DNA from: an uncultured Dysgonomonas sp.
GTDB lineage: Bacteria; Bacteroidota; Bacteroidia; Bacteroidales; Dysgonomonadaceae
Assembly (NCBI GenBank): GCA_937875275.1
Contig: CALNCC010000146.1
Location: forward strand, 1-64,000
Reading direction: 5' to 3'
Length of the DNA: 64,000 bases
Positions 46,932-55,455 of this stretch are shown here, piece by piece (within the stretch, counting starts at the first letter, position 1; every line of letters starts with the position of its first letter). The translations under genes were made by a program, and so were the position numbers. The notes beneath the pieces were generated by a model that made no database searches, was not told the DNA's origin, and saw only the letters and a list, made by a program, of their open reading frames with translations.

Positions 46932-47663
46932 ATGGGAAGAGCATTTGAATATCGTAAGGCTACGAAACTGAAACGTTGGGGAAATATGGCCCGCGTATTT
47001 ACTAAGTTAGGGAAACAAATAACAATTGCAGCCAAAGACGGCGGCCCTGATCCGGACGCAAATCCTCGTTTGCGCGTATTGATGCAGCAGGCAAAGAAAG
47101 AAAACATGCCTAAAGAAAACGTCGAACGTGCAATCAAGAAAGCGACTTCGAAGGACGAGTCTGACTATAAGGAAGTTGTATACGAAGGATATGGCCCTTA
47201 TGGTGTTGCTATTGTTATAGAAACAGCCACAGATAATCCTACCCGTACGGTTGCGAACGTAAGGAGCTACTTTAACAAACATGCCGGTTCGCTTGGAACA
47301 TCAGGAAGTTTAGAGTTTTTGTTTGACCACAAATGCGTTTTCAAAATATCACCCAAGGAAGGTGTATCTCTTGAAGACTTGGAACTGGAACTTATCGACT
47401 TCGGAGTTGATGAAGTTGAGCAGGACGATGAAAACAATATAATTCTTTATGGTGAATTTAAATCTTATTCAGAGATACAAAAACACCTTGAAGAAAATGC
47501 GTTTGAAATCCACAGTGCCGAGTTTGAACGTATACCAAACGATGAAAAAGAACTGACTGCGGAGCAACAGGAAAAAATCCAAAAACTCCTCGATAGATTT
47601 GAGGAAGATGAGGATGTGCAGAATGTGTTCCATAATATGGCGATAAGCATAGACGAAGAGTAA
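46932..47663 (+). CDS. YebC/PmpR family protein
   Basis: A 243-residue cytoplasmic protein of the TACO1/YebC family, reported as a transcriptional regulator and, more recently, as a factor that relieves ribosome stalling on proline stretches. Family N-terminus is MGRAFEYRKATKLKRWGNMA with the basic segment, then PDPDANPRLRVLMQQAK, NMPKENVERAIKK and EGYGPYGVAIVIE. Complete. It has its own -7 element and a strong terminator. Confidence 0.93.
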   Translation: MGRAFEYRKATKLKRWGNMARVFTKLGKQITIAAKDGGPDPDANPRLRVLMQQAKKENMPKENVERAIKKATSKDESDYKEVVYEGYGPYGVAIVIETATDNPTRTVANVRSYFNKHAGSLGTSGSLEFLFDHKCVFKISPKEGVSLEDLELELIDFGVDEVEQDDENNIILYGEFKSYSEIQKHLEENAFEIHSAEFERIPNDEKELTAEQQEKIQKLLDRFEEDEDVQNVFHNMAISIDEE

Positions 47664-47690
47664 ATTTACTTTGAGTTATCATACAAGAGA

Positions 47691-47726
47691 AAGGATTGCA
47701 TAGATAAAATATGGCAATCCTTTTTT
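47691..47726 (+). terminator. Intrinsic terminator of yebC
   Basis: AAGGATTGC (47691-47699) and GCAATCCTT (47714-47722) form a perfect 9-bp stem with a 14-base loop, followed by a T tract. Confidence 0.85.
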
Positions 47727-47748
47727 ATTTTATCTGCCAGATAGGTAT

Positions 47749-47756
47749 TATTTTTG
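47749..47756 (+). promoter_or_regulatory. -7 promoter element of the GxGYxYP gene
   Basis: TATTTTTG fits TAnnTTTG, 31 bases before the ATG. An overlapping TACCTTTA at 47758 is a weaker alternative. Confidence 0.45.
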
Positions 47757-47787
47757 TTACCTTTAGATTTTATCTAAAGAATAAGCT

Positions 47788-49665
47788 ATGAAATTGTTAT
47801 CTACTCTTCTCTCATTTTTATTGCTGTCAACAGGAGTTGTTTTGTCCCAAAATAAAATCGGAAAATTCGATCTTCGCTACACATTAGCGACAGACTTAGA
47901 CACAAAGGACGGTATAAACACAGCTTGGGATGATGTTCATGCAGTAGCATCTTTACAAGGGGTTGTAAATCGGGATGCACCTCGTTTGTATGTCTATTTC
48001 GTTATGGAAGGAAATAATGATATAGACAAGTATTGGTGGGATAAATATAGTAGCGAAGGACAATGGCTATATAACAAATCGACAGAAACATACGACAATA
48101 TAGAAAGTTTATTTTCTGCCTACTCCACTCTTATCAAAGGCGTGGTAGTCTATGATGAAAACATTGCATCTACAAGTAATGTTGCATCAGCAATAGCCGG
48201 TATCGAAGACTTGGTAGCAATACGCTACGATAATACGCCGGGTAGCCTATACTCTCGTTTAGTGCTGAATGGCCCTAAGCTGAAAGTGAAACGATGGCTT
48301 ATCAATAAGGATGGCTCTCCCCTATTCACAGCAAAAGGGAATTTACCCGATACGAATCGCCAATCATCCGGTTCATTAAAAAATGACCCGTACCTATGGT
48401 TCATAGAGCATTACGTAAAGACAGGAAAATGCAATACCGAATATGGAGCTTATTATATAGATCAATATTGGAAAAAGAACCCTAAGGCAACAGTGCGGAA
48501 TCATCACACATTATCCAATCACGATTTCTTCATCAGTAAAAAAGCTTTTTTCTTTGATTTGTCTCCATGGGGAGACGAGCCTGCGACAGACGACCCGAAT
48601 CAGACAATTGGTACAGATTTAAACACATTGAAGGAGTTCCTTCTTTTGTCGTACAAACAGAACGAAGGTAATAAATTGTGCTACATAGGTGGTTTCCCTG
48701 CTTGGGCATATAAATACACTATGCATGCGGGAGGATCGCACGATGATGTACCCACCGAATGGGAGTTTAGTCGAATCATTAGTGCCTATAATGCCTTCAA
48801 AGATGCAGACGCTATCGGGTACGGAGCTTTGGCAAATGCTTCTTTCTGGCAACACTTCCCTTTAAAAGAGAAATACCCGCAAGATTGGGTCTCTCACAGC
48901 GATTTGAAAGAGAGAGGACTGTTGACAGCAGATGGAAAAGTAGACATCGGCAAACGCAATTTCATCATTTTCTACGTTGGCGACTATGATGCTTCTGCTT
49001 GGGTATCGCAACGTACACCATCTATATGGGATGACAAAAACAGAGGTCAAGTTCCTCTGATGTGGTGCATCAGCCCCGTATTAGGGAAACGTGTACCACA
49101 TGTACTACACAATTTCAGAACGACAGCCACAAAGAACGATTATTTTGCCGCGGCAGACAATGGAGCAGGCTATATAATGCCAGGTATGTTACAAGAACCG
49201 AGAGCTATATCAGGACTTCCCTCCGGATTAAATACATGGGCTAACCATAACAAACCCTATTATGACAAATGGGGATTGACAATCTCAGGTTTCGTTATTG
49301 ACGGGGAGGCTCCTGCATTGAATAAACTCGGATTGGATTGTTATGCTTCTTTCAGCCCCAATGGTATTGTACCTCAAAAAACACCATTAGCTAAGATGCA
49401 TGGCGATATGCCGGTATTAAGAGCCGGACACGATGTTAACCAAAATGATCCGGCAGTAGCAGCACAAACCATTGTTGACCAAGTGAATGAACGTTCTATG
49501 ATCCCATTTCATTGGTTCAGAAATATATTGAAAACTCCGACTTGGTATGTAGAGGTTGTAAACGAATTAAAGAAACTGGATGAAAATATCATTCTGCTTG
49601 ATGCACCAACATTTTTCGAGTTGTTACGTATCTATCTGAAAGAAGAAGGAAGAGTTATTGAATGA
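47788..49665 (+). CDS. Secreted GxGYxYP-domain protein
   Basis: A 625-residue secreted protein of the GxGYxYP family, known from Bacteroidota glycan loci and presumed to act on carbohydrate; no biochemical activity is established. Signal peptide MKLLSTLLSFLLLSTGVVLS. The N-terminal domain carries VHAVASLQGVVNRDAPRLYV (typical of the family) and the eponymous motif is at residues 459-465 as GAGYIMP, so the second Y of the consensus is I and the Y before P is M. It is flanked by the yebC terminator and the TamB-like gene and so appears monocistronic. Confidence 0.75.
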   Translation: MKLLSTLLSFLLLSTGVVLSQNKIGKFDLRYTLATDLDTKDGINTAWDDVHAVASLQGVVNRDAPRLYVYFVMEGNNDIDKYWWDKYSSEGQWLYNKSTETYDNIESLFSAYSTLIKGVVVYDENIASTSNVASAIAGIEDLVAIRYDNTPGSLYSRLVLNGPKLKVKRWLINKDGSPLFTAKGNLPDTNRQSSGSLKNDPYLWFIEHYVKTGKCNTEYGAYYIDQYWKKNPKATVRNHHTLSNHDFFISKKAFFFDLSPWGDEPATDDPNQTIGTDLNTLKEFLLLSYKQNEGNKLCYIGGFPAWAYKYTMHAGGSHDDVPTEWEFSRIISAYNAFKDADAIGYGALANASFWQHFPLKEKYPQDWVSHSDLKERGLLTADGKVDIGKRNFIIFYVGDYDASAWVSQRTPSIWDDKNRGQVPLMWCISPVLGKRVPHVLHNFRTTATKNDYFAAADNGAGYIMPGMLQEPRAISGLPSGLNTWANHNKPYYDKWGLTISGFVIDGEAPALNKLGLDCYASFSPNGIVPQKTPLAKMHGDMPVLRAGHDVNQNDPAVAAQTIVDQVNERSMIPFHWFRNILKTPTWYVEVVNELKKLDENIILLDAPTFFELLRIYLKEEGRVIE

Positions 49666-49732
49666 AAAACAAATAAACTTAAAATCTGCAATTTCCTTTA
49701 GACAAAATATAGCTAAAGCAGTATAATTTTGA

Positions 49733-49740
49733 TATTTTTG
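49733..49740 (+). promoter_or_regulatory. -7 promoter element of the tamB-like gene
   Basis: TATTTTTG fits TAnnTTTG. Transcription would begin near 49747, upstream of the N-terminal membrane helix coding region that has no ATG. Confidence 0.45.
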
Positions 49741-49822
49741 TGTATTCATAACGAGGTATCGAGCTATCAGGAAATTTAAATACATATTCTTATCTGTAAT
49801 AGGCATCCTTGCAGGGCTTATT

Positions 49823-52800
49823 ATGCTTGTATACGGGGTATTAAACACTTCGTCGTTTCAGCAATATCTGAAAGACATAGTTGTTTCGGAATTGCAGGAT
49901 CAACTACATACCGAACTAAAGATCGGCAATCTGTATATCAAGCCATTCAATACCATCGAATTAGACAGCGTCTATCTATACGGGCAAAAGAATGAAGAGA
50001 TACTTGTTGCAGAGAAAATTTCGGCTCATGTAGACCTATGGCACATCGTGCAAAAGAAATTGGTCATCACATCTGCCGGTATTTCCGACTTTAAAATTAG
50101 CTTGTCTAAGGACTCGCTCAATTCGCCACTTAACATACAATACATCATAGATGCCTTCAAGCCCAAAGACGATGGCGGATCGAAGCTAAAGGTAAAACTG
50201 AATACCATAATCATAGACAATGGACAGTTGGACTATAACGTATTGGATCAACCTGCACAGGAAGGCATTTTTGACATCAACCATGTTTCAGTAAAAGAAT
50301 TGAATAGCCGTTTCCGAATACGATCTGTCGAATTAGACTCGATGAATATAGAGGTAAAAGCTTTGAGTCTCGAAGAACAAGGCGGATTTGAAATAAAGAA
50401 CTTCAAAACAAGGATTATAACCCGCGACAGCATTATCCACATCAAAGATTTTAAGCTAAGCCTGCCTAACTCGTTGATAGCTACGGAAAAATTCAACATC
50501 GACTTTTCGCGCATCGACTCTATCAAAGACATTGTAAACAACTCTATTATAGACATTAAGTTTGCATCTTCTTATATTACATTAGCCGATGTGGCAGCAT
50601 TTGCCCCTAAGTTGAAATATTTCACAAAACCGTTGTCCTTCGACATCGATATTTCAGGATCGGCAGATAATATCAATGTCGAAAATTTGGAAATATACTA
50701 TGGCGAAGACACTCATCTCATGGCAAACGTGTATGCAAAGGATATACGAAACATGGAAACGATGTACATACAAGGATCAATCAATGAACTGAATACGACA
50801 GGAACCGAACTAACACAAATCTTGGATAATCTATTATCAAATTCTAAAGTACCCGTCCATATAGAAAGTCTCGGAAACATATCATTGAGCAACCATGTGT
50901 CCGGCTACATGAAAAAGCTGACAACAACAGTTCTTCTGAAAACCGAACAGGGAAATATCAGCCTTGATGCCATATCGGGTAAAGATGCCAACAATAATAT
51001 CGATTATTATATTGACGGTAATTTATCAGCAGACAATATTGACTTAGGAAACATATTGAAGAATAACGACTTAGGAAGCACCTCTTTCGACGTGAAAGTT
51101 GAATACAAGAAACCGATTAAAGGCGAGTTGTCGTCTATGGCTGATGCCCATGTCGAAAAAATACAATATAAGGGATATTCCTACAAGGACATAAACCTCT
51201 ATGCCACCTATGACGGAACATTGGTTGAAGGAGAAGTAAAGATAAATGACGATCTTGGTTACTTCTATGCAGGAGGATTTCTTGACATGAAAGACAAGAA
51301 CAAGCCGGAATTGTTTTTTAAAGCACGTGTCGACAATCTGCAATTAGATGATTTGAATCTCTCGAAAAAATATGAAAATGCCTATATGTCTTTTGGCTTA
51401 CAAGCCGACATTACGGGGCGGAACATAGATGATGCAACGGGATATATCAGAGTAGACACCTTATATTTTCAACGTGATAATCTTGCCTATACATTAAACA
51501 AGTTCGAATTAAACATCGCGGAAACAGAAAACACAAAAACCCTAAAAATAGAATCTGATGTTATAAATGGCAGTGTCGTTGGCAATTACAAATTATCATC
51601 ATTAAAAAACAGTTTCGAGGGGGTGTTGGCGAAATATCTTCCGGTGTTGAATCAAGGAAAAGCTCCTAACAAAAATCCTGATGATGAAAATGATTTGGAT
51701 TTTCTGCTGAAAATAGAGAATACAGAAGAAATCAGTGATATACTAAAACTACCTGTAAAGATATTTACTCCGGCTACAATCTCCGGAGACTACAACGATG
51801 CCGACGACGTTTTTCACTTAACGCTCAATGCTCCGGATCTAAAAGCCGGAGGTATGAATATAAAGAATGCGAATATACTGACCTACAACTCCAACGACTC
51901 GGTAAAGATTGCAATAGATGCTCAAGTATTAGGTAAGAAAGAGAGTATCAACAATGTATCCATCACATCGGGTCTCGCACACAATACAATCAACACGAAT
52001 ATTAATCTTCTAAATGATGGTGCACAAAAAGCCAATGGTAAATTTTTCGTTGCAACAACATTGCAGCGAGAAAAAGATGAGCCGTTGCAAGTCGAGTTCG
52101 ATATACTACCCAGCAGTTTGTTGTTAAACAATGCACAATGGAAGCTTGACAAATCACATTTCAGCATTAGGAACGGATCGTATGCGGTGAATGGGTTTAA
52201 CATGTACAATGAGGATAACACCCAAGGAATAAAAATTAACGGCAGATATTCGCCACTCAGCTCGAGAGATGTACTCAAGGTTGAACTAAATAAGATAGAT
52301 CTCGACTACGTTTTCAATACATTAGCTATCGATGCGCTCAAATTTGGAGGAAGAACTACTGGCAATCTGCTGATGTCGAGTATAGAAGGTAAACCATACA
52401 TAAACACAAGGCTCGATGTTGACGACTTCAGTTTTCAAGGTACTAAACTTGGTCATCTAAATTTGTTCAGCGAGCTGGATGAACAGACAAATATAGTAAA
52501 TCTGGAAGGTAAGATACTCAGCAAAGAAGATAAATACACGACAGTCGGCGGCACGTTAGATCCTGTAAAGCAGTTACTCGACCTTAACTTTGTGGCAGAC
52601 AGTGTCGACATTGGCTTTCTGCATCATTATTCACAAACGGTATTTAGCAAAGTGCAAGGACGAGGAACAGGCAAAGTACGTTTGTTCGGCAATTTCTCGA
52701 GTGTTACGGTCGAGGGTGTTGCCCATATCGATAACGGAAATATCGGAATTGGTTTTCTGAATACCGACTACTCTTTCTCCGACACTGTGTACATGAAAAA

Positions 52801-54271
52801 AGACCTGATCTATTTTAATAATATTGTATTTACTGATAAGCATAACAATAAGGCAATTGGTAGTGGAAAGGTCGTACATGATTTCTTTAGTGATTTTATG
52901 TACAACATTGATCTGTCGGCATCCAATTTTATGGTATATAACTCTACCGAGAAGCAGAATCCTATATTCTGGGGGCAAGTTTTCGGTACAGGAAAAGCTG
53001 TTATTGATGGCGACGAGAGTGCCGTAGACATCAATGTGAGCATGCGAACAAATGAAAATACGGTTGTTCGTATGAATTTCATGGAGGATGTTGTTAACGA
53101 ATACTCATTTGTAACATTCAAGGAGCCTGACGAAAAAAAAGAAAACGCACAGGAAGGAGCAGACGTATTCAAACTGAAACCACTCGAAACAAAATCGGAG
53201 ATGGAGGTCAATATGAACTTCTACATAGATGCAACGTCCGACGCTGTCGCCGAACTGATTATGGATCCTATTGGAGGCGACATACTGAGAGGAACAGGCA
53301 ATGGCGCCATTCAATTCATGTGGTCGAATAAAACTTCGCCGTCTCTTTTTGGTACATATACCATAAACAGAGGAAGCTATAACTTTACTTTCCAAAAAAT
53401 ACTTGAACGTAAATTCTCGATACAAGACGGTAGCACAATCCAATTCAGGGGCGACCCATTCGAAGCGACATTGGATGTTACTGCCCTATACAAAGTTACT
53501 GCCAATCTGAACGACTTAGATAAAAACATAGCTCAGGCTACCGGGCAAACAAATATTCCTGTAAATTGCGTGCTGAATCTGGCTGGTCCGTTGAAGCACC
53601 CGAATGTTGGGCTGGATATATTGTTGCCAAACGCCGACTCGGAAGTAGAACGACAGATAAAGAGTCTGATGAATACGGAAGATATGATCAGTCGTCAGGT
53701 AACCTACTTATTGCTATTATCTAAGTTTTACACATCGAATACGGCAAATGTCGATCATCGTACTTCCGACTTTGCAGCAGTAGCCTCGGCGACACTTTCA
53801 TCGCAGTTGAGCAAGATTGTGAGCCAAATAGACGACAGGTGGCAATTGGGTACGAATATCAGAACGAGCGATGGAGATTTCAACAACACTGAAGTTGAAC
53901 TCTTGTTGTCGAGCCAGTTGCTGAATGATCGTTTGCTCATAAACGGCAACTTTGGATATAGGGAAGACAACCTCAACAATCAAAGTGTTCTGATCGGAGA
54001 TGTGGATATAGAATTTTTACTCAACAATTCGGGCACATGGCGTATCAAGGCATATAATCACTACAACGAGAAATATTATTATAATAAGCAAAATGCAGTG
54101 CAGACACAAGGTGTCGGCATCATGTATCGTAAAGACTTCGACGATCTGTTCGATCTGTTCGGCGTTAACAGAAAAACTCGCAAGAATAAAGCTGCTGAAA
54201 CAAAACCTGTTTTACCGGATTCCGAAACGAAAGATGATTCGCCGGATAACTTTGTTAAGATAAAAGAATAA
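49823..54271 (+). CDS. TamB-like translocation/assembly module protein
   Basis: Very large envelope protein (1482 residues from this ATG) of the TamB/YtfN (DUF490, AsmA-like) class, thought to form a hydrophobic groove between inner and outer membranes for lipid or barrel-protein transfer. Mostly repetitive beta strands; the conserved C-terminal TamB domain is about 1130-1440 (FRGDPFEATLDVTALYKV, NLAGPLKHPNVGLDILLP, SQLLNDRLLINGNFGY). The in-frame codons before 49823 still encode the membrane anchor (RKFKYIFLSVIGILAGLI), but there is no ATG, GTG or TTG back to the stop at 49730; an ATC at 49766 stands where MRKFKY would start. So the true N-terminus is probably about 19 residues upstream. It ends with TAATG overlapping the next start. 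Confidence 0.85.
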   Translation: MLVYGVLNTSSFQQYLKDIVVSELQDQLHTELKIGNLYIKPFNTIELDSVYLYGQKNEEILVAEKISAHVDLWHIVQKKLVITSAGISDFKISLSKDSLNSPLNIQYIIDAFKPKDDGGSKLKVKLNTIIIDNGQLDYNVLDQPAQEGIFDINHVSVKELNSRFRIRSVELDSMNIEVKALSLEEQGGFEIKNFKTRIITRDSIIHIKDFKLSLPNSLIATEKFNIDFSRIDSIKDIVNNSIIDIKFASSYITLADVAAFAPKLKYFTKPLSFDIDISGSADNINVENLEIYYGEDTHLMANVYAKDIRNMETMYIQGSINELNTTGTELTQILDNLLSNSKVPVHIESLGNISLSNHVSGYMKKLTTTVLLKTEQGNISLDAISGKDANNNIDYYIDGNLSADNIDLGNILKNNDLGSTSFDVKVEYKKPIKGELSSMADAHVEKIQYKGYSYKDINLYATYDGTLVEGEVKINDDLGYFYAGGFLDMKDKNKPELFFKARVDNLQLDDLNLSKKYENAYMSFGLQADITGRNIDDATGYIRVDTLYFQRDNLAYTLNKFELNIAETENTKTLKIESDVINGSVVGNYKLSSLKNSFEGVLAKYLPVLNQGKAPNKNPDDENDLDFLLKIENTEEISDILKLPVKIFTPATISGDYNDADDVFHLTLNAPDLKAGGMNIKNANILTYNSNDSVKIAIDAQVLGKKESINNVSITSGLAHNTINTNINLLNDGAQKANGKFFVATTLQREKDEPLQVEFDILPSSLLLNNAQWKLDKSHFSIRNGSYAVNGFNMYNEDNTQGIKINGRYSPLSSRDVLKVELNKIDLDYVFNTLAIDALKFGGRTTGNLLMSSIEGKPYINTRLDVDDFSFQGTKLGHLNLFSELDEQTNIVNLEGKILSKEDKYTTVGGTLDPVKQLLDLNFVADSVDIGFLHHYSQTVFSKVQGRGTGKVRLFGNFSSVTVEGVAHIDNGNIGIGFLNTDYSFSDTVYMKKDLIYFNNIVFTDKHNNKAIGSGKVVHDFFSDFMYNIDLSASNFMVYNSTEKQNPIFWGQVFGTGKAVIDGDESAVDINVSMRTNENTVVRMNFMEDVVNEYSFVTFKEPDEKKENAQEGADVFKLKPLETKSEMEVNMNFYIDATSDAVAELIMDPIGGDILRGTGNGAIQFMWSNKTSPSLFGTYTINRGSYNFTFQKILERKFSIQDGSTIQFRGDPFEATLDVTALYKVTANLNDLDKNIAQATGQTNIPVNCVLNLAGPLKHPNVGLDILLPNADSEVERQIKSLMNTEDMISRQVTYLLLLSKFYTSNTANVDHRTSDFAAVASATLSSQLSKIVSQIDDRWQLGTNIRTSDGDFNNTEVELLLSSQLLNDRLLINGNFGYREDNLNNQSVLIGDVDIEFLLNNSGTWRIKAYNHYNEKYYYNKQNAVQTQGVGIMYRKDFDDLFDLFGVNRKTRKNKAAETKPVLPDSETKDDSPDNFVKIKE

Positions 54272-55455
54272 TGGCGTTGACTGCTGATATGAAAGCTTTT
54301 GTTAGGTTGCATGAGAACGAAGATATTCATTCGTTAATTTTGCAAGCTCGCAAATATCCTCGTATCGACATGAATATTGCTATCAGGCAAATAAGAGGTC
54401 GGCTTGCCGCAAAACAAAAATTACCGCTGTGGCATGAAAATGACGACATTCTCTATCCCGAATATATATCCCTCGAACAATGTTCGTCCCAGCCTACCGC
54501 CTTATATAAGTTGTCTTTATTCTCAGGCGATACGATGATCGATCTTACCGGTGGCTTGGGTGTTGACACATCATTTCTTTCGCACAACTTTCGCAAGGTT
54601 GTGTATGTAGAACGGAACAAAGCATTAGCCGAGATCACAGAGTGCAATTTCAAGACACTCGGATTAAATCATATTGAGGTTGTCGTAGCCGAAGCGGAAA
54701 ATTATATTGGCACGATAGATGATCGTGTCGATTTGATATACATTGATCCGGCTCGGCGAGACGATATAGGCAAGAAGGTAGTAAAAATAGAAGACTGCTC
54801 CCCTAACCTACTCCTATTGGAGAATGTTCTCAAACAAAAAGCCAATAAAGTACTGATCAAATATTCTCCGATGCTCGACATATCACAGGCAGTAAAAGAG
54901 CTTTCTAATATATCTGAGGTGCATATTGTCAGCTACATGAATGAATGTAAAGAATTACTTTTTGTGCAGGATAGGAGTGTCGAAAATCCCGAACTGACCT
55001 ATCGTTGCATCAACATAAAGAAAGATGGAAGCGATGACCGATTTGTTTTCCGTAGAGAAGATGAGCATGTAGATATATCGTACACTCCGAATATTGGCAA
55101 ATATCTGTACGAACCGAATACTTCTATACTCAAAGCCGGAGCCTACAAATCTATTGCACACAGATATAAGCTATCTAAGCTCCATGCAAATAGTCATTTA
55201 TACACTTCCGATAATTTAGTCGTTGATTTTCCCGGACGGATATTCGAGGTGCAAGATGCAATATCAATGAATAAGCAGGAGTTAAAAAAAACGTTGACAG
55301 GCATCACGCATGCAAATATTACAGTTCGCAATTTCCCGTTGACAGTCGACGATCTCAGGAAAAGACTGAAACTAAAAGATGGAGGCAGCACATATATTTT
55401 TGCTACCACCACCTCCGATAATTCCAAGATATTGATCCTTTGTGCGAAACATTAA
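54271..55455 (+). CDS. Class I SAM methyltransferase with THUMP-like C-terminal domain
   Basis: A 394-residue putative RNA or nucleic-acid methyltransferase. Central Rossmann domain: SAM motif MIDLTGGLGVDTSFLS, acidic residue in VVYVERN, and catalytic-region DLIYIDPARRD. The C-terminal domain (about 300-394, ANITVRNFPLTVDDLRKRLK) is the THUMP-like domain found in Bacteroidota proteins. The substrate is unknown. The start codon overlaps the stop of the TamB-like gene (TAATG), indicating translational coupling, and its 3' end overlaps the convergent gene by 4 bases (TTAA). Confidence 0.85.
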   Translation: MALTADMKAFVRLHENEDIHSLILQARKYPRIDMNIAIRQIRGRLAAKQKLPLWHENDDILYPEYISLEQCSSQPTALYKLSLFSGDTMIDLTGGLGVDTSFLSHNFRKVVYVERNKALAEITECNFKTLGLNHIEVVVAEAENYIGTIDDRVDLIYIDPARRDDIGKKVVKIEDCSPNLLLLENVLKQKANKVLIKYSPMLDISQAVKELSNISEVHIVSYMNECKELLFVQDRSVENPELTYRCINIKKDGSDDRFVFRREDEHVDISYTPNIGKYLYEPNTSILKAGAYKSIAHRYKLSKLHANSHLYTSDNLVVDFPGRIFEVQDAISMNKQELKKTLTGITHANITVRNFPLTVDDLRKRLKLKDGGSTYIFATTTSDNSKILILCAKH

